Positions 16,586 to 26,790 of a stretch of DNA of 55,480 bases are shown one piece after another. Each line of letters opens with the position of its first letter. The first letter of the stretch is position 1. The position numbers were made by a program, and so were the translations under genes. The notes under the pieces are model-generated. The model worked only from the letters and a program-made list of their open reading frames with translations. It searched no databases and was not told the origin of the DNA. Source of the DNA: an uncultured Acetatifactor sp. (GTDB lineage: Bacteria; Bacillota; Clostridia; Lachnospirales; Lachnospiraceae); assembly GCA_947627535.1 (NCBI GenBank), contig CANQWM010000016.1, positions 1-55,480 on the forward strand, written 5' to 3'.

Positions 16586-17252
16586 AAATCCACCCCGCCT
16601 TTCCCGCTCTTTCTTTACCCGGGACGGCATTACGCTGGCGCGGGAGCTTCTGGGGAAGATTCTGGTGCATGAGACCCCGCTTGGGCCGGTCCGCGGTGTC
16701 ATTACGGAGACGGAAAGCTATATGGGCGAGACGGATAAGGCTTCCCACGCATACGGCGGAAAGCGCACGGAACGGACGGAGCCCATGTACCACATCGGCG
16801 GGACTTCCTATGTCTATCTCATCTACGGCATGTACAGCTGCATGAACATTGCCGCCATGGGAGAAGGAACGCCCCAGGCGGTGCTTTTGCGGAGCGTCGT
16901 TCCTGCGGACGAAGAGTCGGGGGAGCGTATGCTGCGGCTGCGACTGGATGTGCTGAACCGAAAACAGATCAATAGGGGACTTGCGCCGTATACCCCCGGG
17001 CAATGCCCTTCCGGGCTAAAAAAGCATCTGGCGGACGGACCGGGAAAGCTCTGTGCCGCCATGGGGATTACGAGAACGGACAACGGCGTGGATATGGCGG
17101 AAAGCGGGAGTTTTTACGTGACAGAGGGAATCCTGGTGGCGCCGGAAAAGATCAGGGCAGGGAAACGCGTAGGCATTGACTATGCGGAGGAAGCGGCGGA
17201 TTATCTGTGGCGGTTTTATGTGGAACCGTCGGAATTGATGGCACGGAATTGA
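16572..17252 (+). CDS. DNA-3-methyladenine glycosylase (AAG/Mpg family)
   Basis: 226 aa from a TTG at 16572, preceded by GGAGG with nine bases between; it overlaps the end of the DUF262 gene by 14 bp. The alkyladenine glycosylase fold starts at LARELLGKILVHETPLG. ITETESYMGETDKASHA contains the catalytic Glu, and YVYLIYGMYSCMNI and GPGKLCAAMGI are further signatures. It excises alkylated purines and starts base excision repair. Upstream in-frame TTG codons inside the DUF262 gene are less likely starts. The overlap suggests translational coupling with DUF262, which is unusual for a housekeeping repair enzyme. Confidence 0.92.
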   Translation: MCQCKNPPRLSRSFFTRDGITLARELLGKILVHETPLGPVRGVITETESYMGETDKASHAYGGKRTERTEPMYHIGGTSYVYLIYGMYSCMNIAAMGEGTPQAVLLRSVVPADEESGERMLRLRLDVLNRKQINRGLAPYTPGQCPSGLKKHLADGPGKLCAAMGITRTDNGVDMAESGSFYVTEGILVAPEKIRAGKRVGIDYAEEAADYLWRFYVEPSELMARN

Positions 17253-17365
17253 CGGCATTATGCCGGATGTATGCCGCGTCCGGGAGCATACTGCGCCTGT
17301 GGCTGCGCAGCACTTGGAGAGGCGTGACCGGATCCCGGCAGAAAGAGACAGGAGAGAGAATAAAG

Positions 17366-20300
17366 ATGAGCCTGCAGTTTTATTTCGGTCCTTCCGGCTC
17401 GGGGAAGAGCCGGAAATTATACGAGGAGATCACAAGACGGGCCGGGGAGGAGCCGGGACGGAATTTCCTGATTATCGTTCCTGACCAGTTTACCATGCAG
17501 ACCCAGAAGGACCTTGTTCTGATGAACGGCCGGGGCGGAATCATGAATATCGACGTGCTCAGCTTTGGACGACTCAGCCATCGTATTCTGGAGGAGGTAG
17601 GCGGCGGGGACACGCCGGTGCTGGACGATACGGGAAAGAGTCTGGTACTCCAGAAGGTGGCGGCGGGCATGAAGGAGGAGCTGCCCGTCCTGGGAAGCTT
17701 TTTGCACAGGCAGGGCTATATCCATGAGGTAAAGAGCGCAATCTCTGAGTTCATGCAGTACGGGGTGGGGACGAAAGACATCGCAAGGCTGATCGAGTGG
17801 GCGCAGGGCCGGGGAGCGCTGGTCCAGAAGCTGAAGGACCTGGAAAAGCTTTACAGGGGGTTTACGGACTATATCAACGGCCGTTTTATCACCACGGAGG
17901 AGACGCTGGACGTGCTGCGCCGCAGTCTGGAAAAGTCGGAGCTTCTGCCGGGAAGCGTGGTGGTCTTTGACGGGTTTACAGGCTTTACCCCTATCCAGAA
18001 CCGGGTCATACAGGAACTGATGCGGCTTTGCGGCGAGGTGATCGTTACGGTGACCCTGGGGGAAGGGGAGGATCCGTATCATCCTGACGGGGAGCAGAAG
18101 CTTTTCCACCTGAGCAAGAAGACGGTAGCGGATCTGAGCCGTCTGGCAAGGGAGGTGAAGGTGGAGAGGGGGAAAGACATCTTTCTGGCGGGCGGCCGCA
18201 GATTTCAGGATGCTCCCGCTTTAAGACATCTGGAGAAATATCTCTTTCGTTATGTGACGGTGCCCTATGAGGATTCTCAGGAGGAAATCAGGATTTTCGA
18301 GACGACTACGCCGCGGGATGAAGTCCACCAGACGGGGCTTGAGATTCGGCGGCTGCTTCGGGAGGAGGGAATGGCATACCGCGACATCGCGGTAATTGTG
18401 GGGGATCTTGGCAGTTATGCTCCTTATGTGGAGACGGAGTTCGCCCAGATGGATATCCCCGTATACCTGGACCGGACCCGCGGGATTGTGCTGAACCCTC
18501 TGACGGAGTTTATCAAAAGCGCGCTGGAGCTGTACCTGAAAGATTTTTCCTACGAGGCTGTGTTTCATTATCTGCGCAGCGGTCTGGCGGACATGACGCC
18601 GGAAGAGACCGACCGGCTGGAAAATTATGTGCTGTGCACAGGAATCCGGGGAGCCCGCAGCTACAGTCGGCTTTTTACCCGGAAGACGCCCGATATGGGA
18701 CAGGACGAGGAAGCGCTTGCGCAGATAAACGGTCTGCGGCAGAGGCTCCTGGACCAGACGGATATGCTCTGTATGAAAGGGCAGGAGCAGGTGAAGAGTT
18801 ATATCGAAAAGCTCTATGATTTTCTTGTGCGGAATCAGGCACAGTCGAAGCTTGCCTCCTGGCAGGCCGGGTTTGAGGCACAGGGGCAGGCGGTGCGGGC
18901 CAGGGAGTACGCGCAGATTTATCGGCTTGTGATGGAACTGCTGGATCAGATCTACCGGCTTCTCGGAGAAGAGACGGTCTCTCTTCAGGAGTTTGCGGAT
19001 ATTCTGGAAGCCGGATTCGGAGAAATTCAGGTGGGAACAATCCCGCAGAACGTGGACAGAGTGGTGGTGGGTGACATGGAACGCACCCGCCTGAAACAGG
19101 TGAGGGCACTGTTTTTCCTTGGGGTAAACGATGGCAACATCCCGAAAAGCGTTTCCCGGGGCGGGATCATCTCTGATATGGACAGAGAATTTTTACGGGA
19201 GTCCGAGATCGAACTTGCGCCAAGCCCCAGGCAGCAGATGTATATTCAGCGGCTGTATCTGTATCTGAATATGACAAAGCCCTCTGAAAGATTGTATCTG
19301 GCTTATTCCAAGATGGACAGTGCCGGAAAGTCACTGCGCCCGGCGTATCTGATAGACACGGTTAGAAAAATGTTTCCGTCTGTCGCAGTGGAGTATCCCC
19401 AACTGCGCAGTCCTCTGGAGCAGATCGTCACAAGGCAGGAGGGAGCCCGGTATCTGGCGGAGGGACTGCGGGAGTATGCGGCGGGAACCATGCCGCCGGA
19501 ACGGGAGACGGCCTTTTTCACCGTCTATCGTGTCTATGGGGAGGAAGCTCTTGCAAAGAAGCGTGCCGCCCTGACGGACGCGGCTTTTCAGCGGTATCAG
19601 GACAGCGGCCTTTCGGCGGCGGTGGCAGGAGCGCTGTACGGCCGACATCTGGAAAACAGTGTTACGAGACTGGAGACCTATGCCGCCTGCGCCTATCGTC
19701 ATTTTCTGCAGTACGGGCTTTCTCTGAAGGAGCGTCAGGAGTTTTCGTTTGGAAGCGTAGATCTGGGAAATGTGTACCATGAAGTCCTGCAGGCCTTTGC
19801 GGGAAAGCTGGAGGAACATCAGTATACCTGGTTTGATTTTCCGGAGGAATTTGCCGGCCGCACGGTGCGGGAGGCTTTGGAGGAATGCGCGGCGGTTTAT
19901 GGGAATACGGTGCTGTACAGCAGCGCCAGAAACGAATATGCCGTCACGAGAATGGGACGGATCCTGACCAGGACGGTGCTGACGCTCCAGAGACAGCTTA
20001 GGAAGGGAAGCTTTCATCCGGACGCCTATGAGCTTTCCTTCCGGTCCGCAGACGATCTTGCCAGCGTCAATGTGGCGCTCTCCGAAGAGGAGCGTATGCA
20101 TCTGCAAGGGCGAATTGACAGGATCGATGTGGACGAGGATGAAGGGCATGTCTATGTGAAGGTCATTGACTATAAATCCGGCGGCCGGAAATTTGACCTG
20201 GCGGCGCTCTATTACGGTCTGCAGCTGCAGCTGGTGGTGTATATGAACGCCGGTATGGAGCTGGAGGCAAAGAAACATCCCGACAAGGAGATTGTGCCTG

Positions 20301-20776
20301 CCGCGCTTCTGTATTATCACATCGACGATCCTGCCGTGGAATCGGCAGTGGAACTGACGCCGGAGGAAATCGACGGGCAGATTGCAAAGCTGCTTCGGAT
20401 GAACGGGGTTGTAAACGCCGAGCCGGATATCATCAGACGGCTGGATGCGGGCCTGACGGACAGATCCGACGTGATCCCGGTGGAGAGAAAGAGGGATGGC
20501 GGATTTTCCGCCCGGTCCTGTGTGATGACAGAAGAGGAATTGCGGACCGTGTCGGGGTATGTGAGCCGGAAGATCGCGAAGATCGGCAGGGAGATCCTGG
20601 ACGGAAGGATCACGCTGGATCCTTATGAAAAGGGAGATGAGGAAGCCTGTACCTACTGTCCGTACAGGAAGGTATGTGGATTTGAGCCTGCCATCCCCGG
20701 GTGCGCGAAGAGAAAGCTGGAGGATCTGGACCGGGAGACGGCGCTGAAAAAGATGCAGGAGCAACAGGAAGGTTGA
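17366..20776 (+). CDS. addB: AddB subunit of the AddAB helicase-nuclease
   Basis: 1136 aa from the ATG at 17366 (GGAGAGA upstream). Walker A GPSGSGKS is at residues 8-15. The inactive helicase-like core follows, then the C-terminal RecB-type nuclease domain with VKVIDYKSGG. The four Fe-S cysteines of AddB are visible: C775 and C1095, C1098, C1104 (CTYCPYRKVC). With AddA it resects double-strand breaks to a Chi-type sequence and loads RecA; in Firmicutes it replaces RecBCD. addA begins 4 bp downstream, so they are one operon. The frame is open further upstream but without initiation signals. Confidence 0.96.
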   Translation: MSLQFYFGPSGSGKSRKLYEEITRRAGEEPGRNFLIIVPDQFTMQTQKDLVLMNGRGGIMNIDVLSFGRLSHRILEEVGGGDTPVLDDTGKSLVLQKVAAGMKEELPVLGSFLHRQGYIHEVKSAISEFMQYGVGTKDIARLIEWAQGRGALVQKLKDLEKLYRGFTDYINGRFITTEETLDVLRRSLEKSELLPGSVVVFDGFTGFTPIQNRVIQELMRLCGEVIVTVTLGEGEDPYHPDGEQKLFHLSKKTVADLSRLAREVKVERGKDIFLAGGRRFQDAPALRHLEKYLFRYVTVPYEDSQEEIRIFETTTPRDEVHQTGLEIRRLLREEGMAYRDIAVIVGDLGSYAPYVETEFAQMDIPVYLDRTRGIVLNPLTEFIKSALELYLKDFSYEAVFHYLRSGLADMTPEETDRLENYVLCTGIRGARSYSRLFTRKTPDMGQDEEALAQINGLRQRLLDQTDMLCMKGQEQVKSYIEKLYDFLVRNQAQSKLASWQAGFEAQGQAVRAREYAQIYRLVMELLDQIYRLLGEETVSLQEFADILEAGFGEIQVGTIPQNVDRVVVGDMERTRLKQVRALFFLGVNDGNIPKSVSRGGIISDMDREFLRESEIELAPSPRQQMYIQRLYLYLNMTKPSERLYLAYSKMDSAGKSLRPAYLIDTVRKMFPSVAVEYPQLRSPLEQIVTRQEGARYLAEGLREYAAGTMPPERETAFFTVYRVYGEEALAKKRAALTDAAFQRYQDSGLSAAVAGALYGRHLENSVTRLETYAACAYRHFLQYGLSLKERQEFSFGSVDLGNVYHEVLQAFAGKLEEHQYTWFDFPEEFAGRTVREALEECAAVYGNTVLYSSARNEYAVTRMGRILTRTVLTLQRQLRKGSFHPDAYELSFRSADDLASVNVALSEEERMHLQGRIDRIDVDEDEGHVYVKVIDYKSGGRKFDLAALYYGLQLQLVVYMNAGMELEAKKHPDKEIVPAALLYYHIDDPAVESAVELTPEEIDGQIAKLLRMNGVVNAEPDIIRRLDAGLTDRSDVIPVERKRDGGFSARSCVMTEEELRTVSGYVSRKIAKIGREILDGRITLDPYEKGDEEACTYCPYRKVCGFEPAIPGCAKRKLEDLDRETALKKMQEQQEG

Positions 20777-20780
20777 GAAT

Positions 20781-23700
20781 ATGGGCATGACATTTACCTC
20801 TGAACAACGGGAAGCCATAGAACTGCGCGGCTGTAATATCCTGGTGTCCGCCGCGGCGGGCAGCGGCAAGACAGCGGTGCTGGCGGAGCGCATTACGTCC
20901 ATGGTGTGCGACGGGGACAATCCTGTAGATATCGACCGCCTTCTGGTGGTAACCTTTACCAATGCAGCCGCGGCGGAGATGCGGGAGAGGATCGCGGTGG
21001 GAATTGCGGCAAGGCTGGCGGCCGATCCGGAATCGGAGCATATCCAGCGCCAGAGCGCACTGCTGCACAACGCGCAGATCACCACGATCGACAGCTTTTG
21101 TCTGTTCCTTTTGCGGAATCATTTTAACGAGATCGGTCTTGACCCTGCCTTCCGCATTGCGGACGAGGGAGAGATGAAGCTGATGGAGCAGGAGGTTCTG
21201 GCGGAGCTGATGGAGGAATCTTACGCCCAGGGAGGCGAAGATTTCCGGTTCTGTGTGGAATTTTTCTGCCCGGGCGGCAGGGAGAGCGTACTTGAAAAAT
21301 ATATTTTGGATCTGTACCGGTACGCCTGCGCATTCCCCTGGCCGGAGGAATGGCTCGAAAGGTGCGGGGAGGAGTATCGGGAGGAGACGGCTGCCGGGTT
21401 CGGAAAGGAGCCGTGGGGAGAGTATCTGCTTCAGCATCTGATCCGGATGGTGCGGGACTGCGCGGAGAAGATGCGCCGGGTTCAGGCGGTCTGCCAGGAG
21501 CCGGGCGGTCCATATATGTTCGGGGAGATGGTGGATGGGGAACTGGAACAGCTGGAGGCGCTGGCACACTGCGCCACGCTGGAGGAGTACGGCGCAAAGC
21601 TTCCCGCGGTGGCTTTCGGCCGTCTGTCCTCGAAAAAGGACGAAACGGTGCTGCAGGCGAAGCGGGAACTGGCCCGGGACCTGCGGGCGGAGGTGAAGGA
21701 CAGCGTCCAGGAAATGGGCGATAAATATTTCAGGACGCCGCTGGATCTGGCCGCCGCCCAGGAGTCGGCCTGCAGGAGGCCGGTGTGTACCCTGGTGAAT
21801 CTGGCGCTGGATTTCTACAGACGTATAGGGGAAAAAAAGCGGGAGAGGAAGGTCATTGATTTTTCCGATATGGAGCATTTCGCCCTTGACATCCTGCTGA
21901 ACCGGGACGGAGACGGGATCCGCCCCAGCCGCGTAGCGCTGGAGTACAGGCAGCACTTTGCTCAGGTGCTGGCCGATGAATACCAGGACAGCAACCTGGT
22001 GCAGGAGTATCTTCTGAGGGCTGTCTCCGGGGAGGAGGACGGAAATTTCAACCGGTTTATGGTGGGGGATGTAAAGCAGAGCATCTATAAATTCCGTCTG
22101 GCAAGGCCGGAACTGTTCCTGGAAAAATATAGGAATTATACATCCGGCGCAGGCCCCTGCAGAAGGATCGATCTCACCAGGAATTTCCGGAGCCGGGGTC
22201 AGGTGGTGGACACGGTGAATGCAGTGTTTTCCCGGCTTATGGGAAAAGACACCGGCGGGATCGTCTATGACGGAAAAGCGGCGCTGTATCAGGGGGCCTC
22301 TTACCCCGAAAACGAAGGGTGCGGCACGGAGGTTCTGCTGGTGCAAAAGCCGCGGCCCGACTCCGATCTGAATGCGAAACAGACAGAAGCCCGCGTCATT
22401 GCTGCAAGAATCCGAAAGCTCCGGGAGGAATTTCAGGTGACGGACCGGGAGAGCGGAGCGCTCAGGCCGGTTCGGTTTTCGGATATGGTGATCCTGCTTC
22501 GGTCCGGCGCCGGATGGGACGAGGAACTGAAAGAAGTGCTGGAGGAAGAAGGAATCCCCGTCTATATTACCTCCAGAACGGGATATTTCGGGGCCTCAGA
22601 GGTGCAGGAGCTGCTGCAGTTTCTGCGGGTGCTGGACAATCCCGCCCAGGACATTCCCCTGTTTGGGGTGATGAGATCTGTTTTCGGCGGCTTCACGGAA
22701 GAGGAAACGGCAATGATCCGAAGCGGACGGAAGGGGGAAAGCCTTTATGAGGCCGTGAAGGCAGCGGCATTGGAGGGGAAGGAGACAGAAAACAATAAGC
22801 TGGCGGGGAAATGCCAGGCTTTTCTGGAGATGTTGAACGCCTATCGGAGCTGTACGGTGTACCTTCCCATCCGGGATCTGCTTACAAAGATTGTGACGGA
22901 CTTCGACTATCTGAATTATGTGACGGCCCTGCCCGCAGGCGGTAAGCGCAGGGCTAATGTGGAGATGCTGTTTACAAAGGCTTCCGATTTTGAGAAGACC
23001 AGCTACTTCGGCTTGTTTCACTTTGTGCGGTACATGGAGCAGCTTGAGAAGTACGATGTGGATTATGGAGAAGCGGGGCTTTTGGACGAAAATGCGGACG
23101 CGGTGCGGATCATGACCATTCACAAGAGCAAGGGGCTGGAATTTCCTGTCGCCTTTGTTGCGGGGCTTGGCAGGCGGTTCAATATGCAGGATGTGAACCG
23201 GCCTCTGCTGACGGACATGGATCTCGGGATCGCCGCTGACTACACGGACCCGGAGCGAAGACTGAAGAACAGGACTCTGCACAGGCTTGCCCTGTCCGCA
23301 AAGCTGAGGGAAGAGAGCCTTTCGGAGGAACTCAGAGTCCTCTATGTAGCCATGACAAGGGCCCGGGAGAAGCTGATCCTGACGGCATCTCTGGATGACG
23401 CAGATAAGCGGTGGGAGCGGTACAGGGAAAACGGAGAGGATCATCTTTCCTATCTGGAATTTATGGAGGCGGGAAGCTTTCTGGATATGCTGCTGCCTGT
23501 TCTGGGACGGACCGGCCTTTCCGTCACCGTGGTGAAAGAGGAAGATCTTCAGGCCGAGGGCCTGAGGGAACAGATGGATCTGTATGACCGGCGGGAAGTG
23601 CTGAGAGGACTGGAAAAACAAGATCGGCAGGCGCAGCCGGCGCGGAAGGACGGGGCGGAGGACGCTGCGCTGGAGGCCCTGCGGGATCAGCTGAACACGC

Positions 23701-24455
23701 CTTACCGGTTCGCGGGACTTGCCGGACTCTACACCAAAACGACTGTGTCGGAGCTCAAGATCGCGGCCATGGCGGACAGGGATGAGGAAGCCTATCATAC
23801 CTTTGAAGAGAAGGAGCTTCAGCCTTACATACCGGCCTTCCGAAGGGGAGAAGAAAAGATAAGCGGCGCCGTCCGCGGCAGCGCATATCACAGAGTCATG
23901 GAGCTCTTGGATCTGGAACGGCTGTTGGGGGCTGCCGCCGGGGATTCGGAACCCCCGGGGGCTGCAGGCTCCGGTTCTGGAACGGATCAGGGGCTCTCCC
24001 GGGAAAAGCTGAAAGCCCAGCTGGAAAATTGTCTGGAAGAGCTGACTGCCTGCGGGCGTTTATCGAAGGAATACAGGGAGGCAGTGCAGGAGGGGCGCAT
24101 TCTGGATTTCCTGGAAAGTCCTCTGGCCCGGCGGATGCGGCAGGCCCAGAGACAGGGAAAGCTCTACAGGGAGCAGCCCTTCGTCATTGGGATCGAGGCC
24201 AGCCGGCTGAACAGAGAACTGCCCGGGAAGGAGACCGTACTGATCCAGGGGATCATAGACGTTTTCTTTGCCGAGGAGGACGGAATGATCCTGCTGGATT
24301 ACAAGACGGACGCCGTAAATACCGTGGAGGAGCTCTGGAACCGGTATGAGACACAGATGGATTACTATCAGGAAGCCCTGGGGAAGCTTACGGGGCTTCC
24401 TGTAAAGGAACGGATTCTGTACTCGTTCCATCTGGGACAGGCGAGCTCGAGGTAA
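20781..24455 (+). CDS. addA: AddA subunit of the AddAB helicase-nuclease
   Basis: 1224 aa UvrD/Rep-type superfamily 1A helicase with C-terminal nuclease. Q motif FTSEQREAI, Walker A AAAGSGKTAVL, motif Ia VVTFTNAAAAEM, motif II LADEYQDSN, motif V/VI IMTIHKSKGLEFP and LYVAMTRAREKL. The nuclease core reads ILLDYKTDAV near the C-terminus. A low-complexity Gly/Ser/Pro linker around residue 1055 separates helicase and nuclease. It translocates 3'-5' on DNA and cuts both strands with AddB until it meets Chi. The last 68 bp overlap, tail to tail, the minus-strand GGDEF gene. Confidence 0.96.
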   Translation: MGMTFTSEQREAIELRGCNILVSAAAGSGKTAVLAERITSMVCDGDNPVDIDRLLVVTFTNAAAAEMRERIAVGIAARLAADPESEHIQRQSALLHNAQITTIDSFCLFLLRNHFNEIGLDPAFRIADEGEMKLMEQEVLAELMEESYAQGGEDFRFCVEFFCPGGRESVLEKYILDLYRYACAFPWPEEWLERCGEEYREETAAGFGKEPWGEYLLQHLIRMVRDCAEKMRRVQAVCQEPGGPYMFGEMVDGELEQLEALAHCATLEEYGAKLPAVAFGRLSSKKDETVLQAKRELARDLRAEVKDSVQEMGDKYFRTPLDLAAAQESACRRPVCTLVNLALDFYRRIGEKKRERKVIDFSDMEHFALDILLNRDGDGIRPSRVALEYRQHFAQVLADEYQDSNLVQEYLLRAVSGEEDGNFNRFMVGDVKQSIYKFRLARPELFLEKYRNYTSGAGPCRRIDLTRNFRSRGQVVDTVNAVFSRLMGKDTGGIVYDGKAALYQGASYPENEGCGTEVLLVQKPRPDSDLNAKQTEARVIAARIRKLREEFQVTDRESGALRPVRFSDMVILLRSGAGWDEELKEVLEEEGIPVYITSRTGYFGASEVQELLQFLRVLDNPAQDIPLFGVMRSVFGGFTEEETAMIRSGRKGESLYEAVKAAALEGKETENNKLAGKCQAFLEMLNAYRSCTVYLPIRDLLTKIVTDFDYLNYVTALPAGGKRRANVEMLFTKASDFEKTSYFGLFHFVRYMEQLEKYDVDYGEAGLLDENADAVRIMTIHKSKGLEFPVAFVAGLGRRFNMQDVNRPLLTDMDLGIAADYTDPERRLKNRTLHRLALSAKLREESLSEELRVLYVAMTRAREKLILTASLDDADKRWERYRENGEDHLSYLEFMEAGSFLDMLLPVLGRTGLSVTVVKEEDLQAEGLREQMDLYDRREVLRGLEKQDRQAQPARKDGAEDAALEALRDQLNTPYRFAGLAGLYTKTTVSELKIAAMADRDEEAYHTFEEKELQPYIPAFRRGEEKISGAVRGSAYHRVMELLDLERLLGAAAGDSEPPGAAGSGSGTDQGLSREKLKAQLENCLEELTACGRLSKEYREAVQEGRILDFLESPLARRMRQAQRQGKLYREQPFVIGIEASRLNRELPGKETVLIQGIIDVFFAEEDGMILLDYKTDAVNTVEELWNRYETQMDYYQEALGKLTGLPVKERILYSFHLGQASSR

Positions 24456-26790
24456 GCCGGGGGGACACATTGGGAGGAACCTTCTTCTCTACCTCCTTGG
24501 TGCGGAGGTGCTTTACCTGATAAAGCTGCTCGTCAGCTGTGGAAAGCGCTTCCGCAAGGGACATCCCGTTGGCGGAATCCACCAGGCAGCAGCCGGCGGA
24601 AACGGTTATATTATAGCTTTTGGAGCTGGTCTGGTTAAAAGCGTCAAATGCGCTATAGATTTTGTCCAAAAGATCCCTGCCGCCGCTTTTGCCCTGATAC
24701 GTCACTGCGCAGGCAAACTCGTCTCCGCCGATCCTTCCTGCGATGCCGTCCAGTTCTTTCATGACGCCGGACAGGATCTCGGCGATCAGATGCAGGGAAA
24801 AATCGCCCTCCTCATGGCCGTAGCGGTCGTTGATGATCTTCAGATTATTCATGTCCACATAGACCACCAGCGTGTCTTTGCCGGAGCTTTTGTTCAGCGC
24901 CAGCCGATTCCCGGCGCTGTCCTCGAATCCGCGTCTGTTCAGGATTCCTGTCAGGCCGTCGGATCTTGACAGGGCGTTTAAGACGATGTTGTTTTCCCGA
25001 AGGGTGACAAGGTTGTCCTCCAGCTGCTGCTGGATCAGCTCGTCGTTCAGAAGAAGCTGGATCATCTTTGCGGCGGAACCCATCTGATTGATGATAAACT
25101 CACCGTTTTCATATATGGGATCCACAAGATCACAGAGCAGCAGACCGTAGAGCATTTCGCTGGAAAACAGCGGAAGCAGAACCAGACGGTACTCTGTGTC
25201 CGGATCCATAAAGCTGTTGCGGTACAGGTCCTTAAGCGGAACCGCCTGCTTTGTGGACGGGACCATGGAAACCGTGCCGTTCTGAGAGACAGCCTTCAGA
25301 TACAGGCGGTCGGGCGGAACAAAATGATCCCCGTTCAGATGCAGAATGGGCTTTTCAAAAGTATACAAAAAGGCATTGTTGATATGCATCCAGCTCAGAT
25401 GCCAGAGCAGATGGGAATAACTCTGGTCGTTTCCCTTTTCAAACGTGAGGATGTCGTGGGTGAACAGCCTTATAAAATAGTTTTCCGAGCGGGTTTCTAT
25501 AACCAGATCGTCCACGTGGGAATGAATGGCCCGGATGATCGTCCGGTGCATGGTAAAGAAGAGTTCCTCCAGCTCCTTCTTCTTTTCGGGAGTTGACTGG
25601 CGTTCCGCCAGCAGCCGGTATCCCTGTTCCAGCACGGTCAGGAGACTGTCGATGTCCGCATACCGCAAAGCGCCTGTGTCCACACAGGAATCCAGGTGCG
25701 CCAGGATCTCGCGGCCAGCATCCGGAGCCGCCTTTTCATTCAGAAAATGCCGCATGAGACTGTCCACCAGCGCGCCGCAGGCATCTTTGATGGGAGCCAT
25801 CACGCCGCGGTAAACGTCGCGGTCGTAGCGGTAAAAGATCTCGTCGTAAATTCTGTCCGGCGTCAGGGTGGGGACACAGCGCGTGTCACTTTCCTCTTTC
25901 ATCTTTGGGGCGCTGCAGAAGGAGTGGCGTCTGATAAATTTTGTGGGGAGCAGGATGCTTTCCACCGCTTCCCCCTTCAAGAGCCGCATCACCGACAAAA
26001 GGGCCTGCTGTCCCAATGTGGCGGGACTTGCGGAAACGGAGGAAAGAGGCGGGTCGATCTTTGTCGTAATCTTGGAATCGTCAAAGCCCAGAACCGAAAT
26101 ATCCCTGCCTGGCATGATCCCCCTTTTCCGGAGCGCTTCATAGAGACCAAGCGCCGTATCGTCATTGACGCAGACCACCGCTTCCAGATCAGGGCATCGG
26201 TCAAGAAAATCCGCAAGCTGTTCCTGGGAACATCCGGTGAGTTCACCCTGGATATAGGCTTTTGGGGAAAAGGCGATGCCGTGTTCCGCAAGCACCTGCA
26301 AAAAGACCTGCTTTCTCTCGGCGGCGTCGTAGTTGTCGTCGGGGCCTCCGAGCATACCGAAACGGCGGCATCCGAGAACGTTGATCAGGTATTCCATCCC
26401 GTCCCGGATCCCGGCGCCGTTTTCGTAAGAGATATTCGGATAGCCATCCAGCCTGGAAGCGATGAGAACGGTGGGAATCCCGCGGTAGGATTCCATCAGC
26501 CGGCAGAGCCTGTCCCGGGTGGTGAGACAGCCGATGCAGTCCGCTGCCACCAGAAGGGCGTCTACGTTTTCCGGCCTTGCGTAGGAAAAGAGGGTGTTGT
26601 ACTGATACTCGTACGCGATACCGGGATTTCCTGCCACATCCCTGTCCAGGTACTTTCCGGGTATTACCACAACGGTCAGGTCCAGGGTCTGGGCGGCCGT
26701 CATCACGCCCTGGCAGAGCTGTTTTGTGAAGTCGTCGAGTATTCCGCTTACCAGCACGCCGATAACCGGTTTTCTGCGTTCTTCCGTCAT
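24388..26790 (-). CDS. soluble sugar-receptor domain fused to GGDEF diguanylate cyclase
   Basis: 800 aa. Residues 1-300 form a LacI/PurR-type periplasmic-binding-like domain (PVIGVLVSGILDDF, FGMLGGPDDNYDAAER, ISVLGFDDSKI) without any N-terminal helix-turn-helix and without a signal peptide. A ~300-residue middle region, probably GAF-like and coiled, follows. The GGDEF domain at about 600-760 has DGLTGILNRRGFE and the intact active site GRIGGDEFACAV; the RxxD inhibitory site is absent. It should sense a small ligand, probably a sugar, in the cytoplasm and make c-di-GMP. AGGAGG precedes the start. It is divergent from a GH27 alpha-galactosidase, hinting at a galactoside-type signal (inference). 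Confidence 0.9.
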   Translation of the reverse strand: MTEERRKPVIGVLVSGILDDFTKQLCQGVMTAAQTLDLTVVVIPGKYLDRDVAGNPGIAYEYQYNTLFSYARPENVDALLVAADCIGCLTTRDRLCRLMESYRGIPTVLIASRLDGYPNISYENGAGIRDGMEYLINVLGCRRFGMLGGPDDNYDAAERKQVFLQVLAEHGIAFSPKAYIQGELTGCSQEQLADFLDRCPDLEAVVCVNDDTALGLYEALRKRGIMPGRDISVLGFDDSKITTKIDPPLSSVSASPATLGQQALLSVMRLLKGEAVESILLPTKFIRRHSFCSAPKMKEESDTRCVPTLTPDRIYDEIFYRYDRDVYRGVMAPIKDACGALVDSLMRHFLNEKAAPDAGREILAHLDSCVDTGALRYADIDSLLTVLEQGYRLLAERQSTPEKKKELEELFFTMHRTIIRAIHSHVDDLVIETRSENYFIRLFTHDILTFEKGNDQSYSHLLWHLSWMHINNAFLYTFEKPILHLNGDHFVPPDRLYLKAVSQNGTVSMVPSTKQAVPLKDLYRNSFMDPDTEYRLVLLPLFSSEMLYGLLLCDLVDPIYENGEFIINQMGSAAKMIQLLLNDELIQQQLEDNLVTLRENNIVLNALSRSDGLTGILNRRGFEDSAGNRLALNKSSGKDTLVVYVDMNNLKIINDRYGHEEGDFSLHLIAEILSGVMKELDGIAGRIGGDEFACAVTYQGKSGGRDLLDKIYSAFDAFNQTSSKSYNITVSAGCCLVDSANGMSLAEALSTADEQLYQVKHLRTKEVEKKVPPNVSPRLTSSSPVPDGTSTESVPLQEAP

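Noticed and set aside
19331..22346. Two long minus-strand frames (584 and 578 codons) opposite addB/addA
   Set aside because: His/Arg/Pro-rich antisense artefacts without recognisable domains; addB and addA are certain.
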